From the NCBI GenBank assembly GCA_046582635.1, contig JAYGEA010000172.1, positions 1 through 13,655 of the forward strand: 13,655 nucleotides of DNA. Direction: 5' to 3'. Below the pieces are notes generated by a model. It worked only from the letters and a program-made list of their open reading frames with translations. It had not been told where the DNA came from and searched no databases. Below are positions 6,192 through 13,495 of the stretch, piece by piece (within the stretch, counting starts at the first letter, position 1; every line of letters starts with the position of its first letter). The DNA comes from GCA-2731375 sp046582635. Lineage in GTDB: Bacteria; Pseudomonadota; Alphaproteobacteria; GCA-2731375. Both the position numbers and the translations under genes were made by a program.

Positions 6192-6998
6192 TCATAATCC
6201 GAGGACATCGGCCATGCCGTACAGGCCCGGCTGCTGCTCCGCCAGCCAGCGCGCCGCAACCAAGGCGCCGCGGGCAAAGATGGCCCGGTCCGTGGCCTTG
6301 TGGGTCAGCTCCACCCGCTCGTCATCGGCGGCGAAGATGACGCTGTGTTCGCCCGCCACGTTGCCCGCGCGCAGGGAGGCATAGCCGATATCGCCGCGCC
6401 GGCGCTCGCCCGTAATGCCATGGCGGCCGCCCTGCATGACATCATCATGCTCCACGCCACGGCCACTGGCGGCGGCCCGGCCCAAAAGCAATGCCGTGCC
6501 CGAGGGGGCATCGACCTTGTGGCGGTGGTGCATCTCGACAACTTCAATATCGAAATCCGCGTCCAGATAGCTGGCCATCTGCCGGGTCAGAACCGCCAGG
6601 ACGTTAACGCCCAGGCTCATGTTGCCTTCCCGCATGATGGCCACGGACCGCGCGGCCGCCGCGATGGCGGCATCGTCCCCGGCCGTCGTGCCGGTGGTGC
6701 CGATGACCATTTTTGTGTTGCTTGCGACCGCCAGGGCCACATGGGCCACGGTGGCGGCGGGCATAGTAAAATCTAGGACGATGTCCGAGCAATCGAACAG
6801 CGGCCCCGGTTCTCCCCCGGCGGCGATACCCAAGGCGCCCAGGCCCGCCATCTCGCCCAGGTCCCGGCCAATATCGGCGTGCCCCGGCCTCTCGCTGCCC
6901 CCCGCGATGGCGCAGCCGTCCGTGGCATGGATTTGGCGCAACAGATTTAATCCCATGCGGCCGGCGCAGCCCACCACGCCGATTTGTATGTCCGTCAT
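6192..6998 (-). CDS. dapB: 4-hydroxy-tetrahydrodipicolinate reductase
   Basis: The 268-residue enzyme of the diaminopimelate/lysine pathway reduces the DapA product using NAD(P)H. The N-terminal Rossmann site is GVVGCAGRMG (7-16; G10, G13, R14, G16), and a GTTGTT stretch is at 100-105. The catalytic and substrate-binding motif is HHRHKVDAPSGTA at 157-169; H157 and K161 align with E. coli H159 and K163. The C-terminal part completes the mixed alpha/beta tetramerisation domain. GGAGG lies seven bases before the ATG. The gene diverges from the pseudophosphatase gene. I see no Asp/Lys-pathway neighbours, which is usual for scattered dap genes in this group. Confidence 0.97.
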   Translation of the reverse strand: MTDIQIGVVGCAGRMGLNLLRQIHATDGCAIAGGSERPGHADIGRDLGEMAGLGALGIAAGGEPGPLFDCSDIVLDFTMPAATVAHVALAVASNTKMVIGTTGTTAGDDAAIAAAARSVAIMREGNMSLGVNVLAVLTRQMASYLDADFDIEVVEMHHRHKVDAPSGTALLLGRAAASGRGVEHDDVMQGGRHGITGERRRGDIGYASLRAGNVAGEHSVIFAADDERVELTHKATDRAIFARGALVAARWLAEQQPGLYGMADVLGL

Positions 6999-7026
6999 TA
7001 TTTATCCTCCCCGCGTTTCGTGGAAT

Positions 7027-7035
7027 TTTATACCA
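7027..7035 (-). promoter_or_regulatory. Candidate extended -10 promoter for dapB
   Basis: The minus strand reads TGGTATAAA (7035-7027), an extended -10 (TGn + TATAAA) without a good -35. A start near 7020 would give a leader of about 20 bases carrying the GGAGG site. Two CCATGG hexamers at 7033-7038 and 7046-7051 overlap or flank the element. Confidence 0.35.
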
Positions 7036-7052
7036 TGGCGCGCACCCATGGG

Positions 7053-7081
7053 CTGGATATCTTGCGCCCAGCGTTTATAAG
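7053..7081 (+). promoter_or_regulatory. Possible promoter for a leaderless pseudophosphatase transcript
   Basis: CTGGAT (7053-7058) and TATAAG (7076-7081) are 17 bases apart. The predicted start (about 7087-7090) falls on or next to the ATG at 7090, which lacks a ribosome site. The -35 is poor, so this is tentative. Confidence 0.25.
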
Positions 7082-7089
7082 TTAGCTCC

Positions 7090-7857
7090 ATGCTTATTAC
7101 CCTCAATGCCACGCAACGAATTTGGGCCGTCCCGGCGGTGCTGGGCCAGGCGGAAGCCCTGCAGGCCCTGCATGGCGCCCTGGCCGATCGGCTGCAGCAT
7201 GGCGACTGCCTGGTATACCTGGGCAATTACATGGGTCATGGCCGGGCGGTGGCGGACACGGTGGGCGAGTTGCTGCGCTTCCGCAAGAATCTGCCCGGTA
7301 TCCAGGTCGCTCATCTACGCGGCGCCCAGGAGGAGATGTGGGTCAAGCTATTGGAAATACAATGGGCCATGCGCCCCATCGAGACTTTCAAGTGGATGAT
7401 GGAGCATGGGGTCGAAGCGACCTTGCGCGCCTATGGCGGCGATCCTGGCGAGGCGCCGGCTAAATTCCGCGCCGGGGTCGTCGTGACCACCCGCTGGACG
7501 ACAGAGCTGCGGGAGGCGTTTCAGGATCATGACGGCCACTATGAATTCCTCCACGGCCTGGCCTCCGCCGCGCCCACCTCGGATGGCCGGCTGCTATTCG
7601 TCAACGCCGGCATCGACCCCGCCAAACCGCTGGAGAAGCAGAACGATGCCTTTTGGTGGAATACCAAGGGGTTCGAAACCATGGCGGCGCCGTTCGGGAA
7701 TTTCACCTATGTGATCCGGGGCTTCGATGCCGCCCACAAAGGTGTGCAATCGACCCCTCATAGCATCACCATTGACGCGGCGGCCTCCCCCTCCGGCCCG
7801 CTTCGGGCCACCGCCTTCGCCACCGACGGCACCATATTGGAAACCCTTTCAGTTTGA
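7090..7857 (+). CDS. Catalytically degenerate PPP-type metallophosphoesterase-like protein (pseudophosphatase)
   Basis: This intact 255-residue ORF keeps the order and spacing of bacterial serine/threonine-phosphatase-like (PPP/ApaH-type) enzymes but not the active site. The GDxHG motif reads PAVLG (15-19), losing Asp and His. GDxxDRG reads GNYMGHG (45-51). GNHE reads GAQE (78-81). The FVHAG histidine is N172 in FVNAGI. VHGHT reads IRGFD (209-213). Non-catalytic family words remain, such as LVYLG (41-45), EATLRAYG (109-116) and LLFVNAGI (168-175). Every metal ligand I can place is replaced, so phosphatase activity is unlikely. A binding or regulatory role is inferred. The reading frame is full length with typical GC-rich codons, arguing against a decaying pseudogene. 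It lacks a clear ribosome site, diverges from dapB, and lies 21 bases before the MDR gene. Confidence 0.75.
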   Translation: MLITLNATQRIWAVPAVLGQAEALQALHGALADRLQHGDCLVYLGNYMGHGRAVADTVGELLRFRKNLPGIQVAHLRGAQEEMWVKLLEIQWAMRPIETFKWMMEHGVEATLRAYGGDPGEAPAKFRAGVVVTTRWTTELREAFQDHDGHYEFLHGLASAAPTSDGRLLFVNAGIDPAKPLEKQNDAFWWNTKGFETMAAPFGNFTYVIRGFDAAHKGVQSTPHSITIDAAASPSGPLRATAFATDGTILETLSV

Positions 7858-7878
7858 ACAGAAACAGGAACCTACACA

Positions 7879-9003
7879 ATGGCCCTAGAACTACGCTCCA
7901 CCATCAAATCCGGCGGCAGCCTTGAAATCATGCTGGCCCAAGTGCCGGTGCCCGAACCGAAAGATGATGAAATTATCGTCCGGGTCGAGGCGACGCCCCT
8001 CAACCCGTCGGATCTGGGCCTGTTGTTCGGCGCCGCCGATATGACAACCGCGCAATATGCCGGCCAGGGCGATGCTGCCGTCGTCACGGCGGAAGTGCCC
8101 GCCGGCCTGATGAAGTCCATGGCCGGGCGCCTGGATCAGGCTCTACCGGTAGGTAACGAGGCGGCGGGCGTGGTGATCGCCGCCGGGGGCTCCGAGATGG
8201 CCCAGGCCCTGATGGGCAAGACCGTCTCCATCATCGGCGGTTCCATGTATGCCCAGTTCCGGGCGGTGAAAGTGCGCCAATGCCTGGAAATGCCCGACGG
8301 CGTGACGCCCGCGCAGGCGGCGTCCTGGTTCGTCAATCCCATGACCGCCCAAGGCATGGTGGAAACCATGCGCATGGAGGATCATACGGCGCTGGTACAC
8401 ACGGCGGCGGCCTCGAACCTGGGCCAGATGCTGAACAAGATCTGCCTCGCCGACGGGGTCGATCTGGTCAACATCGTGCGCAAACGGTCACAGGTGGCAT
8501 TATTGCAAGGCCTTGGCGCCAAGCACGTCTGCGATACCTCGTCCGACACCTTCACGGACCAGTTGACCGACGCCCTGGCCGAGACCGGCGCCACGATCGC
8601 CTTTGACGCCATCGGCGGCGGCCGCCTGGCGGGGCAGATCCTGACCTGCATGGAAGCAGCCGCCAACCGTACGGCAGCGGAATACAGCCGCTATGGCTCT
8701 TCCACTTACAAGCAGGTCTACATCTATGGCGGCCTGGACCGGGGCCCGACGGAGTTTAACCGCGGCTTTGGCATGATGTGGGGGGTCGGCGGCTGGCTGC
8801 TGACACCGTTCCTGCAAAAAGCGGGGGGCGAGGTGATCAGCCGCTTGCGCCAGCGCGTCGCGTCGGAGATCAACACCACCTTCGCCTCGCACTACACCCA
8901 AGTGGTCTCCCTGCCGGAAATGCTGACGGCGGAAGCGATCGGCGTCTACGGCAAGCAGGCCACGGGCGAGAAATTCCTGATCAACCCTCATAAGGACACC
9001 TAA
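7879..9003 (+). CDS. MDR-superfamily (zinc-independent, quinone-oxidoreductase-like) dehydrogenase
   Basis: The 374-residue protein has a GroES-like N-terminal domain (about 1-150; VEATPLNPSDLGLL, then GNEAAGVV at 92-99) and a Rossmann cofactor domain (about 155-300; VHTAAASNLGQMLN at 173-186, FDAIGGG near 242-248). GNE replaces the GHE of zinc alcohol dehydrogenases, and no structural-zinc Cys cluster is present. This points to the NADPH:quinone oxidoreductase/enoyl-reductase side of the family. Substrate and cofactor preference are unknown. AGGAA lies eight bases before the ATG. The gene is the middle one of a tight plus-strand set with the pseudophosphatase before it and an SDR 14 bases after it, so all three are probably one transcript. 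Confidence 0.85.
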   Translation: MALELRSTIKSGGSLEIMLAQVPVPEPKDDEIIVRVEATPLNPSDLGLLFGAADMTTAQYAGQGDAAVVTAEVPAGLMKSMAGRLDQALPVGNEAAGVVIAAGGSEMAQALMGKTVSIIGGSMYAQFRAVKVRQCLEMPDGVTPAQAASWFVNPMTAQGMVETMRMEDHTALVHTAAASNLGQMLNKICLADGVDLVNIVRKRSQVALLQGLGAKHVCDTSSDTFTDQLTDALAETGATIAFDAIGGGRLAGQILTCMEAAANRTAAEYSRYGSSTYKQVYIYGGLDRGPTEFNRGFGMMWGVGGWLLTPFLQKAGGEVISRLRQRVASEINTTFASHYTQVVSLPEMLTAEAIGVYGKQATGEKFLINPHKDT

Positions 9004-9017
9004 GACGGGACAACATC

Positions 9018-9905
9018 ATGACGGTTTCGGTTGTCACGGGGACCACTTCCGACATTGGCCTGGCGACGGTGGTTCGCCTGGCCAAGGCCGGGCACAAGGT
9101 GTACGCCGGCATCCGCAATCCCAGCACCGCCGATGACCTGAAGGCGGCCATTGAGCAGACCGGCGGCACCATTGCCATGCTGAAGCTTGATGTCACCGAC
9201 GAAGGCTCAATTCAAGACGCCATTGCAAGCGTGCTTGCGGCGGAAGGGCGGATCGACGTTCTGATCAACAATGCCGGCATCTCCAGCCGTGGTTCGGTCG
9301 AAGAAACCTCGCTGGAAGTATTCAGAGGGGTCTTCGAAACCAATTTCTTTGGTCTCGTCGCCGTCACCCAGGCGGTCTTGCCTGGCATGCGTGAGCGGAG
9401 CAGCGGCGCCATCATCAACGTCGGCTCCCTTGCCGGAGTGATGGCATTTGCCGCCCATTCGGTCTATGCTCCAACAAAATATGCCGTCGAGGCCCACTCG
9501 GAAATCCTGGCGCAGCAAATGCTGCCCTTCAACGTCAGGGTGGCGGTTATTGAGCCAGGTGTGATCCCCACCGCGCTAATCGAAAACACCCAAAAGACCC
9601 AAGGCCCGCTCAATCCGGACAGCCCCTACGCGGTGCATGGCCGCCGATTCAAGGCGCTGTTCGACACGCAATTGAACCATCGTACGCCCGCCTCGGCCGA
9701 TGACGTGGCGCAAACAATCGAACATGCCATCACCACCGATGATCCGAAGTTGTGCTATCTGGTCGGCCAGGACGCCGTCGATTTCGTGGCGGCGCGACGG
9801 CGGGTAAGCGATGAAGATTACATAAAATTCTCCGCCATCGAGGAAGACGAAGACTATTTCGACGCCATGAAGGATTGGGTCGGAAAGGAATATTTCAGGC
9901 CTTAG
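9018..9905 (+). CDS. Classical short-chain dehydrogenase/reductase (SDR)
   Basis: The 295-residue protein has the classical SDR elements: TGTTSDIG (7-14) for the cofactor, NNAG at 84-87, N109, S137 in VGSLAG, Y150 and K154 in YAPTK, and EPG at 169-171. It has a longer, acidic C-terminal extension than the 250-residue norm (EEDEDYFDAMKDW near the end). In the glycine motif the usual second Gly is Asp (D12), a minor but visible change. The reaction is oxidation or reduction of an unknown alcohol/carbonyl. GGGA lies seven bases before the ATG. By eye the gene is less GC-rich than its neighbours (codons such as AGA, ATA, TTT), which may hint at a different history. It follows the MDR gene in the same operon. 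Confidence 0.88.
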   Translation: MTVSVVTGTTSDIGLATVVRLAKAGHKVYAGIRNPSTADDLKAAIEQTGGTIAMLKLDVTDEGSIQDAIASVLAAEGRIDVLINNAGISSRGSVEETSLEVFRGVFETNFFGLVAVTQAVLPGMRERSSGAIINVGSLAGVMAFAAHSVYAPTKYAVEAHSEILAQQMLPFNVRVAVIEPGVIPTALIENTQKTQGPLNPDSPYAVHGRRFKALFDTQLNHRTPASADDVAQTIEHAITTDDPKLCYLVGQDAVDFVAARRRVSDEDYIKFSAIEEDEDYFDAMKDWVGKEYFRP

Positions 9906-9908
9906 AGC

Positions 9909-9939
9909 GGTTCCGGGTAATCAACGAACCTTATTTTTC
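9909..9939 (+). terminator. Weak rho-independent terminator after the SDR gene
   Basis: GGTTC (9909-9913) pairs with GAACC (9926-9930) around a 12-base loop and is followed by TTATTTTTC. The stem is short. The T-run overlaps the stop codon of the convergent membrane-protein gene. Confidence 0.3.
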
Positions 9940-10467
9940 TTTCCCCCAGCCCCAAGGATCCGGATGCAGCAATTCGTATCTCGCCTCGGAGGACATAATC
10001 TCTGTAGACCCATAGTAGAAATCCATGAATGCCCACATTGCCAGATTTATAAGCACGAAGAACGTCACCAGCAGGGATGCAATGCGAACCATATAGCCCA
10101 AATCATGCAGCAGCCCCCCTTTGACGGACCGTAGCTGCCTTTCTACCCGGCGGACATCATCTTGTGACTGCGACCAGGTTATATAGGCCTGCAGGCGGGC
10201 TTTCCCGCCCGCGGGCGTGCCGCGGGGCGAAGGATCGGGAAACAGCAGGCCCTTCAAATAAGCCATGCCAATAATGGCAAAAAAGGACCCGCAGCCAATG
10301 GACAAAACGATATAGAAAACCGTGTTGGCCATCGGTCCATGCTGGGGCACTGCCCACAGGGCCAAAGGAAAGATGAGAACGGCAAGACCCAACAGGGTCA
10401 TGACACCCTCGATCAAACCAAGGGTTAATTGGTCGACGATGGTTAGCGAGCCACGAGCATGTCTCAT
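9931..10467 (-). CDS. Small integral membrane protein of unknown function
   Basis: I do not recognise this 178-residue protein. It has two N-terminal membrane helices (about 14-40 and 47-72), a basic cytoplasmic-looking stretch (about 80-126, with KARLQAYITWSQSQDDVRRV suggesting a helix), a third helix (about 127-149), and a tail rich in aromatic residues and proline (HPDPWGWGKEK). I chose the ATG at 10467 because GGAG lies eight bases upstream. A longer frame reaching 10959 would run through the upstream SDR gene out of frame and is rejected. It is the last gene of the minus-strand cluster, 44 bases after the DHRS6-like SDR. It may be co-transcribed with it or be an independent gene; its lower GC content weakly favours the latter. 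Confidence 0.7.
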   Translation of the reverse strand: MRHARGSLTIVDQLTLGLIEGVMTLLGLAVLIFPLALWAVPQHGPMANTVFYIVLSIGCGSFFAIIGMAYLKGLLFPDPSPRGTPAGGKARLQAYITWSQSQDDVRRVERQLRSVKGGLLHDLGYMVRIASLLVTFFVLINLAMWAFMDFYYGSTEIMSSEARYELLHPDPWGWGKEK

Positions 10468-10511
10468 GTTGGAATCTCCGCACTCAATCACATTCTTGCA
10501 ATCGTGGGCAC

Positions 10512-11246
10512 TTACATCAACACCCCGCCATCGACGGTATAGAGTTGCCCGGTGCAAAAGGCGCTTTCGTCCGAGGCCAGGAACAACACCAGGTTGGCGA
10601 CTTCCTGCGCCGTGCCCAGGCGGCCCATGGGTTGGCGGGCGATGAAATCCTGGCGTTGCTGAACCGGGTCGTCGGCCGCGTTGATGCGGTCGCCCAGGCT
10701 TGGGGTGTCGATGGTGCCGGGCGCGATGGCGTTGCAGCGGATGCCCTGGCCCACATAGTCGGCGGCGATGGATTTGGTCAGGCCGGTAACGGCCGCCTTC
10801 GAGGCGCTGTAAATACAGCGGCTGACAATGCCCTTGGCGGCGGAGGCGATGGAGGATGTGTTGACGATGCTGCCGCCGCCATTCTCGATCATCGCCGGCA
10901 GAAAGGCCCGTGTGACCCGGTACATGGATTTGACGTTCAGCTCGAAAGCAAAATCCCATTCATCCTCGGAACTTTCCAACAAGGTGCCGTTGTGCACGAA
11001 ACCGGCGCAGTTGAACAAAATATCCACGGCGCCGTGACGCTGGGCGGCCTCCTGAATGGCGGCGCCGTCGCGGGCGTCCAATTTCTCGGTGATCACATCG
11101 CCGGACAATGTGCCAAGAATATCCATGTTGATATCCGTGGCGATGACCTGGGCGCCCTCCGCCAGAAAGGTCTCGGCGGTGGCCCGGCCGATGCCTTGGG
11201 CGGCGGCGGTGATGAAGGCGCGTTTTCCGGCCAGTCGTCCACTCAT
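10512..11246 (-). CDS. DHRS6/BDH2-like short-chain dehydrogenase (hydroxy-acid type)
   Basis: The 244-residue classical SDR closely resembles, from memory, human DHRS6/BDH2 along its whole length: TAAAQGIG (13-20), ATDIN (36-40; D38 favours NAD), LFNCAGFVHNGT (77-88), S132, Y146 and K150, then CNAIAPGTIDTPSL (171-184). The three arginines reported to bind the substrate carboxylate in DHRS6 (R144, R188, R205, as I recall) appear as R143, R187 and R204. A hydroxy- or keto-carboxylic acid substrate is therefore likely. Bacterial relatives are often annotated 2-keto-3-deoxy-L-fuconate dehydrogenase; the exact substrate is open. I chose the ATG at 11246 because GAGGAA precedes it; a nine-codon upstream extension lacks this. 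The DenD-like gene ends 23 bases upstream. Confidence 0.88.
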   Translation of the reverse strand: MSGRLAGKRAFITAAAQGIGRATAETFLAEGAQVIATDINMDILGTLSGDVITEKLDARDGAAIQEAAQRHGAVDILFNCAGFVHNGTLLESSEDEWDFAFELNVKSMYRVTRAFLPAMIENGGGSIVNTSSIASAAKGIVSRCIYSASKAAVTGLTKSIAADYVGQGIRCNAIAPGTIDTPSLGDRINAADDPVQQRQDFIARQPMGRLGTAQEVANLVLFLASDESAFCTGQLYTVDGGVLM

Positions 11247-11269
11247 GTTCTGTTCCTCAATCCGAATTT

Positions 11270-12247
11270 TCAATCCAGCTCGTCTTCGATATAGGCGGCG
11301 ATGACATCTTCGATATTGCTGTCGGCGGGGAAACCCAGCGCGGCCGCCTTGTCCGATTGGGTGGTCTTGGGCCAGGCATCGACGATGGCCTGGGTAGCGG
11401 GATCAATATCAAAAGTGATCTCGCCCTTAACCCGGTTGGTCCGCACCTCTCGCACCGCCTTGGCCGCATCACCCATGGAGACGGAGAAGCCCGACAGCAA
11501 CAGCGCGCGGGAGGCGCCCAGCTGGGCGGCGTCCAACTCGTGCATATGCATGAAGCATTGCACCACCGTGCGCGGCGACATGATCGCCATGCGGCTTTCC
11601 GGCGTCACCGGGCAGGCCATGTCGATGCCATTCAGGGGCTCGCGGATAATGCCGGAGGCAAAGCCCGAGGCCGCCTTGTTGGGCTTGCCCGGCCGCACCA
11701 CGATGGTCGGCAGGCGCATGGCCCGGCCGTCGAGGAAGCCCTTGCGGCTGTAATCCGTGATCAGATATTCCCCGATCACCTTTTGCGCACCGTATGATGT
11801 TTCGGGCGTGATCGGCGTGCCGTCCAGCACGGTTTCCGGTACATCGCCGCCGTATGCGGCCAGCGATGAAGCGAAAACCAGGCGCGGTGTGCCATTCGCG
11901 GCACGGGCGGCCTCCAATACATTGCGGGTGCCGTCCAAATTGACCCGGTAGCCCAGATCGAAGTCCGCCTCGGCCCCGGCGCTGACCACGGCGGCCAGGT
12001 GAAAGATGCTGTTGGTGGAGCCATCGATGACGGAGGCAACCAAACCGCCGTCGGTAATATCGCCTGTCACCACGGTGACGCGGTCGTCGTCGAATTCACC
12101 TTCGGGCGGGGCCACGGCATCGAACAGCACCAGTTCGGTAACCGCCTCCTGGCCGCCCGAGGGGCCGGTTAGCGCGCCCTCGGCCAATATACGTTTGGCC
12201 AGCTGGCGGCCGATGAAGCCGCCGCCGCCCGTAATAACAACTTTCAT
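11270..12247 (-). CDS. denD: D-erythronate dehydrogenase-like NAD-dependent epimerase/dehydratase family protein
   Basis: The 325-residue extended SDR has the Rossmann motif TGGGGFIG (6-13), the active-site Ser in FASSLAAYGG (about 125-134) and the Y152-x3-K156 pair in SYGAQK. The stretches FHLAAVVSAGAEADFDLGYR (82-101) and RLPTIVVRPGKPNKAASGF (about 178-196) are the pattern I associate with DenD, which oxidises D-erythronate to 2-oxotetronate using NAD. The usual partners of that route (OtnK-type kinase, OtnC aldolase, OtnI isomerase) are absent from the window, so the symbol is by family resemblance. The ATG at 12247 follows GGGAGA; the frame open to 12529 lies inside the aminotransferase gene and is rejected. 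It is the second gene of the cluster, 31 bases after the aminotransferase. Confidence 0.8.
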   Translation of the reverse strand: MKVVITGGGGFIGRQLAKRILAEGALTGPSGGQEAVTELVLFDAVAPPEGEFDDDRVTVVTGDITDGGLVASVIDGSTNSIFHLAAVVSAGAEADFDLGYRVNLDGTRNVLEAARAANGTPRLVFASSLAAYGGDVPETVLDGTPITPETSYGAQKVIGEYLITDYSRKGFLDGRAMRLPTIVVRPGKPNKAASGFASGIIREPLNGIDMACPVTPESRMAIMSPRTVVQCFMHMHELDAAQLGASRALLLSGFSVSMGDAAKAVREVRTNRVKGEITFDIDPATQAIVDAWPKTTQSDKAAALGFPADSNIEDVIAAYIEDELD

Positions 12248-12278
12248 GATGGTCTCTCCCAACGTTCGACTTTGGCGC

Positions 12279-13466
12279 TCAACTAAAAAAAGGTTCGATA
12301 CGATCCATGGCATCATCCAGGCGGGCCAGGGTGGAGGCAAAGCAGAGCCTGATAAAGCCTTCACCCTCCGCCCCAAAGGCCGCGCCCGGCGCCAGGCCCA
12401 CATGGGTTTGGCGCAGGATGTCTTTACACCTCTCCAGGGAATCGTCCATGCCCTCGACGGCGAAAAAGGCATAAAAGGCGCCGTCCGGGCGATGCACGCG
12501 CACCTTCGGCATGGCGGCCAGGCGATCAATCACCAGATCGCGGGCTTGCTGATAACGGGCCACGGTCTCTGTCACGAAATCCTCGCTATCCCGCACGGCG
12601 GTGACGGCGGCGACCTGGGAAAAATGCGCCGGGCAGGAATAGTGGAACTCGATCATTTTCTCCAACGTGGGCATCAGGGCCGGCGGACAGGTCAGCCAGC
12701 CCAGGCGCCAGCCGGTCATGCACCAGGATTTGGAGAAGCTGTTGACCACCACCAGCTTGTCGTCCGGTTCGGCGATTTCCAGGAACGACGGTGCCACCCG
12801 GCCCTTGTAGTACATCCGCGCGTAAACCTCGTCGCTGAGCACCCAGATATCCCGCTCGCGGCAGAAATCCAGCACCGCCCGCATGTCCTCCAGGCTCATC
12901 ACCCAGCCGGTGGGGTTTGAGGGGGAGTTGATCATGATGGCGCGGGTGCGGCCGTTGGCCATGGCGAACATTTGCTCCAGATCCAGGCTCCAGCCCTGGT
13001 TGCCGAACCGCAACCAGGCAAAGCGCGGCTCGCCGCCCATGATGCGGATGGTTTCGATCAGGTTGGGCCAGATCGGGGCGGAGATGATGACATTGTCGCC
13101 GGGGTTGGTCAGCATCTGCTGCATCAGATTGGTGGCGCTCATGCCCGATGCCGTCACCGCCACCCGCTCGGTGTCGATGGGGCGGCCGTACAGATCGCTC
13201 ATGTAGGTACTCAGGGTCTGGCGCAATTCTTCGATACCGAAGTTTTCCGTATAGAAGGTATCGCCATTGGCCAGGGAGCGGGCGGCGGCCTGGCAGATAT
13301 AGTCTGGCGTGGGCAGGTCAGGTTCGCCATACCAAAGGGCGACCACGTCATCAATGCCCATGCCCGCGTTGCCAACCTCGCGGATCAGGGAAACGCCCAG
13401 GCTTTCGGTGGTCAGCCGGGCCCCGACGGGTCCGCTGACAAGATTATTTCGCTGCCGCTCGTTCAT
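12279..13466 (-). CDS. Class I/II PLP-dependent aminotransferase
   Basis: The 395-residue fold-type I aminotransferase has its standard residues: N184 in SPSNPTGW, D212 and Y215 in LSDEVY, the Schiff-base lysine K246 in NSFSKSWCMTGWRLGW, and R373 in FIRLCFAS for the substrate carboxylate. WYGEPDLPTPDYI (45-57) is the substrate-side entry segment. It moves an amino group between an amino acid and a keto acid; the specificity is not readable. The ATG at 13466 has AAGGA upstream; a 16-codon extension to 13514 would be hydrophobic, is unlike family N-termini, and is rejected. It heads the cluster with the DenD-like and DHRS6-like dehydrogenases, so it may feed or drain a hydroxy/keto acid pathway. 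A composite repeat lies immediately upstream. Confidence 0.92.
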   Translation of the reverse strand: MNERQRNNLVSGPVGARLTTESLGVSLIREVGNAGMGIDDVVALWYGEPDLPTPDYICQAAARSLANGDTFYTENFGIEELRQTLSTYMSDLYGRPIDTERVAVTASGMSATNLMQQMLTNPGDNVIISAPIWPNLIETIRIMGGEPRFAWLRFGNQGWSLDLEQMFAMANGRTRAIMINSPSNPTGWVMSLEDMRAVLDFCRERDIWVLSDEVYARMYYKGRVAPSFLEIAEPDDKLVVVNSFSKSWCMTGWRLGWLTCPPALMPTLEKMIEFHYSCPAHFSQVAAVTAVRDSEDFVTETVARYQQARDLVIDRLAAMPKVRVHRPDGAFYAFFAVEGMDDSLERCKDILRQTHVGLAPGAAFGAEGEGFIRLCFASTLARLDDAMDRIEPFFS

Positions 13467-13495
13467 GGGCTTCCTTAAAATTACCGGCCCAAAGA

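Noticed and set aside
5641..6195. 184-codon minus-strand ORF opposite the DUF2244 gene
   Set aside because: It is low-complexity Gln/Gly/Pro-rich and antisense to a recognisable DUF2244 frame.
9931..10959. Extended 342-codon version of the membrane-protein gene
   Set aside because: The extra N-terminal half is an out-of-frame reading of the DHRS6-like SDR gene. A good ribosome site supports the ATG at 10467.
12006..12920. 304-codon plus-strand ORF opposite the DenD-like and aminotransferase genes
   Set aside because: It spans two genes with intact catalytic motifs on the other strand and has a shadow-type His/Gly/Gln-rich composition.
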